Below, one piece after another: positions 22,316 through 33,460 of a stretch of 64,000 bases of DNA (its first letter is position 1; each line of letters begins with the position of its first letter). Source of the stretch: Mytilus californianus (taxonomy: Eukaryota; Mollusca; Bivalvia; Mytilida; Mytilidae); NCBI RefSeq assembly GCF_021869535.1, contig NW_026262734.1, positions 113,103,588 to 113,167,587 of the forward strand, read 5' to 3'. The position numbers and the translations under genes were made by a program. A model generated the notes under the pieces. It had not been told where the DNA came from. It ran no database searches and was given only the letters and a program-made list of their open reading frames with translations.

Positions 22316-24730
22316 TTGCATAATTTAACGTAAAAACACTTAATTATTGAAGATTTCTAATCGTTGTCGATCCTCATCAAACATATATTGTTATGAAGAG
22401 ACGAAGAACAGCAATAAATGCGCTGTTCCTTGCTTTTTGTGTGTTTTTGCACTGTAGAACTGATTTTGTGGCATGGGTGTATACCCCATATTTTTTGTTT
22501 TTTTGTTATAAATTATTACTTGAAAACATTCTGATTTTAAATTTTAACACCATACCAAAATGTACAGTATTCTTCGCGGTATTTTGAATGACATCAACTG
22601 ATACGGTCAACATGGTCCAGCAAATCTATGTATATAAATAAAAAACCTCCAGTCAAATCAAATATTTGTCATTCTGAGAAAATAATTGAAACACTTTCTG
22701 ATGTTTATCAAGTCTATTTAGTGATGCGTGATCGTATTCGTTGGGTTTTTTCATTGATACAGATTGTTTGTTCTGTATGATTTTCAGAAATCAAAAAATA
22801 GTTCATAAAAAAACATATATATAAAACTACAATCCTTACTTTTTCTTATGTACTGGCTGTAATATTATTATAATACTAAAAGTTTGAAATGTGCTCGTAA
22901 AAGTTTAATTTGTTTTACAAAAATCTCGACAATCAAGTTCAAACGTGTGCTCCTAAAATATCTTTTATTTTAATTTTTTTTAAAGACATCTGGGATGAAT
23001 AGTGAAATCGTCGATAGGTTTGGCAGTTGTACATGCTACAAAAATATAAATGTGGTACATGCTACGCTAATGTCTATAGGTTATCAATTGTCACGTCTCA
23101 CCCTGGGTTATCAATTTCCCTGAATCCATACCTTTATTTTAGCAGGTATTTTTTTTATTAACTAAGAATCGATTATCTATACCTGCATGCATGTTCACCA
23201 TTTTAATTAAAAATCAATCAAGCATGAAATAATAGAGAACTTATTGTCAACCTCTTTTATTTTACAGATAGTTAAATGATAAAAACATACTTTGCTGCAT
23301 TTGTTTGCAGCTGTCCTAAGTCAGGAATCTGATGTTCAGTAGTTGTCGTTTGTTGGTGTGGTTCATAGGTGTTTCTCGTTTCTCGTTTTTTATATAGATT
23401 AGACCGTTGGTTTTCCCGTTTGAATGTTTTACACTAGTAATTTTTTAGGCCCTTTATAGCTTGCTGTTCGGTGTGAGCCAAGGCTCCGTGTTGAAGACCG
23501 TACTTTGATCTATAATGGTTTACTTTTATAAATTTTGACTTGGATGGAGAGTTGTCTCATTGGCACTCATACCACATCTTCTCATATCTATTTACATGCG
23601 TTTCAGAAATCTGTAAAAAAAATCGAAACTACTAATAGTTTAGTAATGTGAAAATGTTTCTCTAAATTTGAATATTCATAGGTTTTAATGAATTGAATCC
23701 ATATATGCATGTAATTGTTCAAAGTCTAAAATCCAATTTTACTTAAAACATCAATTCTCTTGAATATTTTAATCAAAAAAGGTTGTGATTATTTAAAGCT
23801 CTACAACGTTTAGACCATTATATGCAAGCATTTACGCCAATAATAGGAAGGGGGGTGATAATGGGTTATAATTGGTAAATTTCTCGATGGTGATTGCGTT
23901 ACGCCGCATCAGCCAAAAAGACTATATCGCGGCGAGACAGGCTATTGATACAGTAGATAAATTATGTCAATTTTGTACTTAGACCATTCGGTCACTGATG
24001 CCCTTACACTTGCAATGCTTAATTCTAATAACTGTATAACCAGATAAAGCGACTAGTTAAACCGTTACTCAATTATTCTGCATGACAGACAGCCATGTAC
24101 TGATATTGAAATTCAGTCTTAATGAAATCTAATATCGGCCACTGTAGTACTTAATTTTATTTAATACGTTACCGTCTTGAATATTAATACAAATATGAAT
24201 TTAATTATCTTTTAGTATGACTTATTTTTAAACGGTTGTTCTTGCTGACACCAGAATGTTTATCTGGTTTAATCAATTAAACGAAATTTTAAATAAAAGT
24301 CTAAATGTGTGGAAATGTGTGGGTGACAATTAAAGAAATAGGGACAATTTTCAGTGAAGGCGGGTTTTTTTTTAAACACTTCTATAAAAAAAACTCTATA
24401 TTTAATTCTTGCTAAATATAGTTGCAACATTCATTTATATTGTTTTTATATCACAAAATTGAGCAATTTTATCGTCGTTTATGAAATATGTAAACAATTT
24501 GCTGATAGACATTAAGAAAATTGGAAGACAAGAATCTTTAATAACATGTCTGATTTTGCACTCCTGATTTTGTGAAAAAGAATACTGCGGTATCCAAAAA
24601 GGGTGCATTCAAGTGTATTCGTAACATATTTGCAATTTGGACAAATTACCCAGTTGATACCATTAAGTTGGTATCTTCCTTACTTCATAAGCTATGACAT
24701 AGTAAAAATTATTTTTCTGGTGCTGTCCTA
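22316..24730. other. Non-coding region
   Basis: Apart from the inverted family A copy at 23315-23600, I see nothing recognisable. The small frames at 22393-22587 and elsewhere are AT-rich and unsupported. Confidence 0.5.
23315..23600 (-). repeat. Interspersed repeat family A, long subtype, inverted
   Basis: It holds 'gcagctgtcctaagtcagga', 'ttctcgtttctcgtttttta', 'ggctccgtgttgaagaccgt' and 'gttgtctcattggcactcat', in the order expected for a reversed copy of 15980-16400. Confidence 0.8.
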
Positions 24731-24734
24731 TCAA

Positions 24735-25400
24735 ACCAATGTTAACAATATGTGTTACCCCAATTTTTGACAATCTTACCTATTATGTCTGTTTGTTTTG
24801 CTCACACATCGTTGTCAATTTAATAAAATTCTATGCGACTGTCATACAGGTGAGACGTTTAGCTAGTTATAAAACCAGATTTAATACACCGTTTTCTACA
24901 TAAGGATATAACAGTTGTTATCTATTCGTTTGTTCTCCTCCGACCGGCAGTAAAACCCTCACAAAAGTGGATCGTCCGTTTGTCTGTGCGGGATGTACAA
25001 ATTTGTAGTCACGTCCGGTCAGAATGGGGACGTTGAATCCGATGCCTCGTGTAAAGAAAGTGCCACGCTCTTTGCACGTTAAAAACCCTTGCAAAAACTC
25101 TTTGAGGGGTCCGTAGGTGACCTGTCGCAAGGCTAAATGTCTGTTCCTATCCAATATACCCTCATTTCCCATGGCAATTCTCCAACCTTAATCCCGGACG
25201 GTCTCTATTACAAGACCTACCTATTGTATTTATTGTTAATTTGTTCTCGTCCTGAATATGCATGAAATATTTGCCACTGGATGTTAAGCAATCAACAACC
25301 AACAATCAATCTATTCGTTTGATGTGTTTGAGCTTTTGATTTTACCATTTGATAAAGGACTTTCTGTTTAAAATTTTCCATAGGATTCTATATTTTTGCT
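24735..25400 (+). repeat. Interspersed repeat family C, split by a retroposon
   Basis: The left part runs from 'cctattatgtctgtttgttt' and 'cacacatcgttgtcaattta' to 'aacagttgttatctattcgt'. The right part resumes at 25310 with 'tctattcgtttgatgtgttt' and 'gagcttttgattttaccatt'. Intact counterparts without the interruption are at 50150-50420 and 52190-52500, which proves the insertion. Confidence 0.85.
24933..25309 (+). mobile_element. Short retroposon (SINE-like) with 12-bp target duplications
   Basis: The insert is flanked by the direct repeat 'tctattcgtttg' at 24921-24932 and 25310-25321. The uninterrupted sequence is present in other family C copies. The 3' end is 'cgtcctgaatatgcatgaaa', then a 'tatttgccactgg' segment and a simple ATCAAC-rich tail, as expected for target-primed retroposition. 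I see no tRNA-like boxes at the 5' end, so the head may be truncated or not tRNA-derived. The minus strand carries an 84-codon open frame that I regard as accidental. A diverged second copy is inverted at 25535-25815. Confidence 0.8.
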
Positions 25401-25534
25401 GTTTTACTTTTTACAGAGGTGCTAAATATAAATCACTGTTTGAATAATTAACAAAGAGAAACTTACATTTGACTACCAAACATTTACAAGAACTAAAGCT
25501 CTTTCTCCAGGCCCAAACCCCTTTAAAGATCGAT

Positions 25535-25815
25535 TCATTGATGTATTGTTAAACGTCATGCTACAAATATTTCATGCATAGTGCGTCAGCTTGGATAGAG
25601 GGCGGGAATTTTGATTACAATGGAAATTAGGGTTATGTTGGATATGGTCAGAATTTTTTTCCTTGCAAAAGGCCACATACGGAGCGATCAAGGGATTTTG
25701 CCAGGGTTCTTTAATGTATAGCGATCGTGGTACTCCCGTAACGGATTAAACGTCCCCATTCCAAATCGACGTGGCTGCGTATTTATACTTCCCGCACGGT
25801 TAAACGGACGTCTGT
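25535..25815 (-). mobile_element. Second, diverged and inverted copy of the retroposon
   Basis: On the plus strand it starts with 'caaatatttcatgcat', the reverse complement of the retroposon 3' end, and continues with 'cttgcaaaaggccacatacg', 'gggattttgccagggttctt', 'taaacgtccccattccaaat' and 'tcccgcacggttaaacggac'. These match, in order, the minus strand of 24933-25309. Confidence 0.7.
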
Positions 25816-26004
25816 CTTAAGCATTGATTTTACTGGCAGATGAGAGAAATTATGGATAATCATATTTATACCCTTGTTGATCTCCTATAGAATCAGAATA
25901 TATATATGTTATCCAAAAATGCAATATAAGTTACCTTTTGTCATTAAAGTTGAATGTTTATAGAACGGATAACAAAGAGAACTTTAAACCTACCGAGTTA
26001 GACT

Positions 26005-26255
26005 TATCACCGGGTTTGTACTAGCATGAACAACACGACGGTGCCACAAGTGGAGCAGGATCTGCTTACCCTTCCGGAGCACCTGAGATCAACCCCAGTT
26101 TTTGATTGGGTTTGTGTATCTCAGTCTTTGGTTTTCTATGTTGTGTTTTGTGTACTGTTGTTTGTTTGTCTTTTTATATTTAGCCATGGCGTTGTGAGTT
26201 TATTTTCGACTTATGAGTTTAAATGTCCCAACGGTATCTTCCACCTACCTTTTTA
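26005..26255 (-). repeat. Interspersed repeat family B, inverted
   Basis: It reads 'ccgggtttgtactagcatga', 'acaacacgacggtgccacaa', 'gatctgcttacccttccgga', 'ttgtctttttatatttagcc' and 'atggcgttgtgagtttattt', the reverse complement of the 50820-51080 copy. The 76-codon open frame here is repeat-derived and is not a gene. Confidence 0.8.
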
Positions 26256-27049
26256 AATTATTTCATTGTTAAAGACATTATCAAAAAGCGGTCTTAAAAA
26301 AGGAAGTATTGCTAGTCTGTAGTCAAAAGCGAGAAGATGGAAGTGGGTTTGAGAACATGATAAATCTGATTTATTGTAAGGTAAAACGTGCGGTATTTCT
26401 TTGCACAATTCAATATTATTGTAAAATGATTGGAATTAACTGGGACTAGTACTATTATACTAATATGTATATTACGTCCCAGGAATTATTGACTTCAATA
26501 TAAAAATATTGAAAACATTTTGTTCAATATTCAAATTAAACATTTTCGATATATTCGACATTAGGAATCGTCTATATATTTACCTGTGTTACCTATAAAA
26601 TTAATACGCGCAAATGTAAAAAGATATTCCGCCGATCGTAAATAAAAATTATTCCGAAAATGCACAATGTTATGTATCTTAGCAGAAGTTAGATGATAGA
26701 TGAAATCAACTGCTATATCACACCAATGCATCATGTACGACACAACGTTCGACTATGTTTACCTTAAAAATGGCGCAAATGAAAAACAATTTGTTGGCGA
26801 GAATGAGAAAATATTTTGGCGCAAATCAAATCCTGATTGGCGCATATGCAAAACGCCCACTAAACGCTATCTTGGTTAGCCCATAATTACCTTTATATAA
26901 AAAAAACATGATGTGGACTGTTGTTTTAACAATTATAGATTACAGAAAAATGAACATTAACATCGACATGTTGACGAAAATATTGACCGCCATCAGCTAA
27001 TAGTGTTTGCCAATGTCAAGGGAGGATTTCACACTCTCTTTAAAAATTG
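26256..27049. other. Stretch with no recognised feature
   Basis: AT-rich sequence with no coding signal and no repeat I can match within the window. Confidence 0.5.
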
Positions 27050-29765
27050 TCTCTCTGTACACAAAGACAAACAGAAATTTAACGACTAAACCAGAAATAG
27101 TTACATGTACACCAAGAAAAGCAGAAATATAACGACTTAAAAAGACAAAGTTACATGTACTCCAAGACAAATAGAAATTTAACTACTAAACCAAATATAG
27201 TGACATGTACACCAAGGCCAACAAAAAATCAACGACCAAATCAGACAGTTACATGTACTCCAAAACAAACAGAACTGTAACGACTAAAGCAGATATCGCT
27301 ACATGTACACCAAGATAAGCAGAATTATATTATAACGAATAAATCAGACATAGTTACATGTACTCCAAGACAAACAGAAATATTACGACTAAACCAAATG
27401 TAGTTACATGTACACCAAGAAAAACATAACTGTAACGACTAAACCAGACATAGTTAAAAGTTAAATGAATGTACATGAACACCAAAACAAACAGAAAGAT
27501 TACGAATAAACCCGATGTAGTTACATGTACACAATGACAAACAGAAAAATAATGACTAAACTAGACATATTTACATGTACACCAAGACAAAAAGAAATAT
27601 AATGACTAAACCAGATATAGTTATATGTACACCAAGACAAACAGACATTTAATGACCAAACCAGACAGTTGCATGTACACCAAAACAAACAAAAATGTAA
27701 CTACAAAAGCAGATATAGCTACATGTACACCAAGACAAGCAGAAATATAACGAATACATTAGACAGAGTTACATATACTCCAAGACAAACAGAAATATTA
27801 CGACTAAACCAAATGTAGTTACATGTACACCAAGACAAACAGAACTGTATCGACCAAACCAGACATAGTTAAATAAATGTACATGTACACCGAAACAAAC
27901 AGAAATATAATGAATAAACTAGACATATTTACATGTACACCAAGATAAAAAGAAATATAATGACTAAACCAGATATAGTTACATGTACACCAAGACAAAC
28001 AGACATTTAATGACCAAACCAGACAGTTGCATGTACACCAAGAAAAGCAGAAATATAACGACTTAAAAAGACAAAGTTACATGTACTCCAAGACAAATAG
28101 AAATTAAACTACTAAACCAGATATCGTGACATGTACACCAAGGCCAACAAAAAATTAACGACCAAATCAGACAGTTACATGTACTCCAAAACAAACAGAA
28201 CTGTAACGACTAAAGCAGATATCGCTACATGTACACCAAGATAAGCAGAATTATATTATAACGAATAAATCAGACATAGTTACATGTACTCCAAGACAAA
28301 CAGAAATATTACGACTAAACCAAATGTAGTTACATGTACACCAAGAAAAACATAACTGTAACGACTAAACCAGACATAGTTAAAAGTTAAATGAATGTAC
28401 ATGAACACCAAAACAAACAGAAAGATTACGAATAAACCCGATGTAGTTACATGTGCACAATGACAAACAGAAATATAATGACTAAACTAGACATATTTAC
28501 TTGTACACCAAGACAAAAAGAAATATAATGACTAAACCAGATATAGTTACATGTACACCAAGACAAACAGACATTTAATGACCAAACCAGACAGTTTATA
28601 TGTACACCAAAACAAACAAAAATGTAACTACAAAAGCAGATATAGCTACATATACACCAAGACAGGCAGAAATATAACGAATAAATTAGACATGTACATG
28701 AACACCAAAACAAACAGAAATATTACGAATAAACCCGATGTAGTTGCATGTACACAATGACAAACAGAAATATAATGACTAAACTAGACATATTTACATG
28801 TACACTAAGACAAACAGACAATTAATGACCAAACCAGACAGTTTATATGTACACCAAAACAAACAAAAATGTAACTACAAAAGCAGATATAGCTACATAT
28901 ACACCAAGACAAGCAGAAATGTAACGAATAAATTAGACAAAGTTACATATACTCCAAGACAAACAGAAATATTACGACTAAACCAAATGTAGTTACATGT
29001 ACACCAAGACAAACAGAACTGTATCGACCAAACCAGACATAGTTAAATAAATGTACATGTACACCGAAACAAACAGAAATATAATGAATAAACTAGACAT
29101 AGTTACATGTACACCAAGACAAACAGAAATATAATGACTAATCAGACATAGTTACATGTACACCAAAACAAACAGAAATATAATGACTAATCAGACATAG
29201 TTACATGTACACCAAAACAAACAGAAATATAATGACTAATCAGACATAGTTACATGTACACCAAGACAAACAGAAATATAATGACTAATCAGACATAGTT
29301 ACATGTACACCAAAACAAACAGAAATATAATGACTAATCAGACATAGTTACATGTACACCAAAACAAACAGAAATATAATGACTAATCAGACATAGTTAC
29401 ATGTACACCAAGACAAACAGAAATATAATGACTAATCAGACATAGTTACATGTACACCAAAACAAACAGAAATATAATGACTAATCAGACATAGTTACAT
29501 GTACACCAAAACAAACAGAAATATAATGACTAATCAGACATAGTTACATGTACACCAAAACAAACAGAAATATAATGACTAATCAGACATAGTTACATGT
29601 ACACCAAGACAAACAGAAATCTGACGTCTAAATCAGGTATGATAATAGTTATATGTACTCTAAGCTAACAGAACTGTAATGACTAAAACAGATATGCATG
29701 TAGTTATATGTACACCAAGTAAAATGGAACTGTAAATGGATATAGTTACATGTACAATAAGTTTC
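27050..29765 (+). repeat. Satellite array, 49-50-bp monomer with higher-order period near 930 bp
   Basis: The monomer consensus is 'gttacatgtacaccaagaca' followed by 'aacagaaatataatgact' and 'aatcagacata'. The right part (about 29100-29600) is nearly homogeneous with an exact 49-bp step, while the left part is more diverged, with 49-51-bp steps. Blocks in the left part repeat at larger scale. The string 'aaaagcagaaatataacgac' occurs near 27118 and 28044, and 'aatgtaactacaaaagcaga' near 27694, 28620 and 28868, giving a higher-order step of about 925-930 bp and a shorter local one. Open frames on both strands (for example 28551-28760, 28447-28713) are products of the repeat and are not genes. 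Confidence 0.95.
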
Positions 29766-30084
29766 GTCAACCTATTTCGTTAAATGTTAAGATTGTGTTT
29801 TGTTTGATGTTAGAGCAGGTGTAGTTGTACTACACAAAGTAGAGTAATCATAAATTACAACGGAGTAGACCAACGAATCCTACAAGACCAAGACTTCCAA
29901 ATATTTCATAATACTCAAGAATACTTAGTATTGGTATTACATATTATAAATCTGGTCACAATATTTTATAACACGTTCCTTGACAGATGAAGAAGAACTT
30001 ACCAAAAGTACTGGAAGTAGATGTTAAACGATATTTAGAAATTATCTTGCAACAAGCTTGCGACCCCCTCAGGAAATGTTTACC

Positions 30085-30345
30085 TTAAATGGATTGGTTC
30101 ATGTCTGTCATATTTGTTTATCGTAAATTGTTTTTTTATAATTTAGGCCGTTAGTTTTCTCAATTGAATGGTTTCATTTTTTTTTCATGTCGGGGCCTTT
30201 AAAGCTAACCATACGGTATGGGTTTTTCTCATTGTTGAAGGCCGTACGGTTGTCTATAATTGCTTACATCCACTTCATTTGAAATTTGGTGGATAGTTGT
30301 CTCATTGGCAGTCATACCACATTTCCTTATTTTTATATATTTACA
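30085..30345 (-). repeat. Interspersed repeat family A, inverted
   Basis: It contains 'ggccgttagttttctcaatt', 'ctaaccatacggtatgggtt', 'tgttgaaggccgtacggttg' and 'tagttgtctcattggcagtc', paralleling the copy at 42510-42720. Confidence 0.8.
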
Positions 30346-30784
30346 TGATTTCGGGATCCCTTTAGTCACATAGCGCCTCATGGGTTCCATATTTTTACAC
30401 GATTGACTTTCAAAAGTTATGTTGTGAGCCTTTTCGATTGAGGTCTGGATAATAAAAAAAAAAGTGCGAATTTACATATATAAAATACAGTTTTTAAGGT
30501 TTTTTTTAATTTATTTCAGGAAGCCAACACAAAGTGTACATATTGTGGTATCAAGGAGCAGCTTTGAAAATGTTCTGCATGTTTAATGAAAAATACAAAA
30601 GTTGTAAAAAAAGGGCTGTGTTTTGAAACGTTGTCATTATTGAATACACATGAGCAACGGCTCAAAAAAATGTTTAGTTTTTTTCATAAAATGCCTCATA
30701 CAAATATGTTGGTATCTATGAGAAAAAATATCGTGTTTTGTGTAAGGCTAGTGTTAACCTTTAATTTAGAAAAAAAATGTTAAG

Positions 30785-30843
30785 TGGCCCAGATTGGTCA
30801 AGATATATTTATGTGGCCCAGATTGGTCAAGATATATAAATTT
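30785..30843 (+). repeat. Short direct tandem duplication
   Basis: The segment 'gtggcccagattggtcaaga' plus 'tatat' occurs twice in a row, 29-32 bp apart. Confidence 0.85.
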
Positions 30844-31489
30844 CGAGATGTCCATGTCAAATTACAAGACAAAGATTAAATAACATATTTTTCAAAAAAC
30901 ATAAGGAAGTTTTTCTATAACAATCAACACAGAACATGTACTTTAAGTTAAAAGTTTAAGAAAAAGTAGGATCAAGTAATGTTAAACTATTACTTCTAAT
31001 AATATCTTTACTGGGTTCTTTACTGCATCCTCATAAACTGCAACTTTATGTTACCTCTTGGCTAAAATCAATGTTCGTGCTTTCACAGACGACCCTGACT
31101 GATGACCTTAACGGGAAATACTTTTATAATCAAGCACTTTCGGAAAACTTTCTAACCGTAACATACAAATACTGTATATGCAAATGTACCCGCAACATAA
31201 AGAGATATATCGCGCTTCAGTGAATTGAAAAAAGATATTCAGAATACATTAATACGCAATAAACATTCAAATGTTTACATAAATCACTTTATATTTATTT
31301 TAAACTGAAAACGTGAAGGTAAGAAGTTATTTATATTTTGTTATTATCTTCTAATTTTATACCGAATCACATATAAATATGTCATGGTGACTTGCAGCAA
31401 ACATATTCAGAGTACATGTTTGTTGTTCTTTTGTGGTTTTGTATGTAAAATGTATGTACCTTCAAACTAGTTTAACCCCGCCACATTTT

Positions 31490-31705
31490 GTATGTGCCTG
31501 TCCCAAGTCAAAAGCCTGTAATTCAGTGGATGTCGTTTGTTGCTTTTTGTCATTTTGATGCCTTTTGAAGCGGACTATGCGGTATGGGTTTTGCTCATTG
31601 TGGAAGGCCGTACGGTGACCTATAGTTGTTACTTGCTATGTCATTTAGTCTCTTGTTGAGAGTTGTCTCATTGGCAATCATACTACATCTTATTTTTATA
31701 ACACA
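31490..31705 (-). repeat. Interspersed repeat family A, inverted
   Basis: It contains 'tgcctgtcccaagtcaaaag', 'gcggactatgcggtatgggt', 'ggaaggccgtacggtgacct' and 'agttgtctcattggcaatca'. Confidence 0.75.
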
Positions 31706-33324
31706 CCTTAAGAATAAGATAACAAAAGATAACCAGCATAGTACAAGTATCTTATGTATGTTTAATTTTAATAAAAATGAATATTTTAAAAAAAATCAAT
31801 GGGGTTATCAATACCGTGTTTTTAACAAACTTAATGATATTATAAGTTTATAATTTTGCCTAACAATGTTAAAAATTCATTTGTTGTATTTGCACTGTGA
31901 CATTTAATTTATTTAAATATTATTGTTAACTCGAAATTGATGCAAGAAAACAGAAGACGCTATTTGGTAAGGGGACATAAGCTGTCAAAATCATGATCAC
32001 AGATTTAGAATTATAATATTTGATTTATAATATACTAAAACATAGAAATGTATATCAAAATAAGAAAAAAATATTAATGCATGCACTCGATATATTGTAT
32101 TAATATTGTGTGCAAATTTTTTTTACCATGAGCCGTGAAATTAACCATCGAGATGACATAAGAAAACTGCCGATGGTCATACGGCTCGATGTAAACATAA
32201 ATATAAGTAGACAGACAAGCACGAGGAATCGTATAATGACGATTTTAATTGTAAGTTGGTTTTATTTCATATCATAGACCAAGTTTTTTAATCATGTAAA
32301 TCATAATTTCACTTGTATGAATTTTTAACGAAATATGTTTTTGTTTTCTTGTGGCTTCCTTGTGGCTTCCTGTTTTCCCATCTCCAGCTAGGGGTCAAAC
32401 TAAAGGTCGCATAAAACGGATTCAAATAAGTTTTAAATAAATTATTGACTCGGGAGCCATAAATACCGTGAATACATTAGCCATGTTTTGAAATTATTTT
32501 GACAAAAAGTTAACTAAACTGGCTGCTTTTATCGAAATATTGTTTCAATATTCTGCTTACATTAATGTATGAAACAAAATAAAAATAAAACTGTATTCAT
32601 AATAGTAAAACGGTTGACTACAGGACAATTACAATCTAAATTTAGATCGGGTATTCCCAATGTCAGTTCCTCGATTCGTGGAAAGAGACAAATTAATAGC
32701 CCGAGACGTTGCAAGACGAAATCTGTGTCAAAATAGGCCATGCATAGTCACTCATGTATGCGTAGGTGTGATGTTTTGTTGCTTTATTAAACTTTATTAA
32801 ATCATTTTGACTTAAATTACTGTATTTGTGGTATCTATTATTGCACTTATGTTCTGTATTATATCCAACGAATTTTTAATCGTTAAAAGCTGAGGTCAAC
32901 AGGAGTTTCACCAAATGAGGTAGAGTAAAATTAAACTTAGATGCAATTCTTATTTCTTGAGAAAGTTAAGATTTAGGTGCAGAGAAATGTATCTTCCCAA
33001 CTTGTATCGCTACTGAAAACATGATTACTACGTAAAACAGAGGTACAATGATGTTGACAATATTTTGATTTGTAAAAATTATATATTTTTTGTAAATTTA
33101 AGGTTTGTCACTCGACAATGTTTGTTTTAATAAATCATCCTCACCACACTTTCCACGATCATAATGATAGTACAGTAATTTTTAAGGAGGTCATTTTTGT
33201 AAAATAAAAGTCTTCATTTCTTAATTTTGCAAACGTTAAGTTGTGAATCCCGACGATGAGGGTTGCCACCAAGTACCGGTTTGACCTCAAGTTCTAAGAT
33301 AGAATCAACAATTATTATTAAATA

Positions 33325-33460
33325 ACAAGATGTGGTATGATTGCCAATGAGACAACTCTCCATAAGAGACCTAATGACACAGAAAGTAACAAATATAGGT
33401 CAACGTACGTCCTTCAACAATGAGTAAATCCCATACCGCATAGTCAGCTAATACATTAAC
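33325..33460 (+). repeat. Interspersed repeat family A fragment
   Basis: It starts with 'aacaagatgtggtatgattg' and 'ccaatgagacaactctccat' and ends with 'cccataccgcatagtcagct', the short subtype in forward orientation. Confidence 0.8.

Noticed and set aside
24918..25172. 84-residue minus-strand open frame that looks protein-like
   Set aside because: It lies inside the retroposon, on the strand opposite to its tail, and the second copy at 25535-25815 does not keep the frame.
28447..28992. Open frames on both strands in the satellite array
   Set aside because: The frames follow the 49-50-bp repeat and change frame between units; they are repeat artefacts.
27050..29640. CRISPR-like regular repeats
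   Set aside because: The repeats are direct tandem monomers without unique spacers, and the sequence is clearly from an animal nuclear genome.
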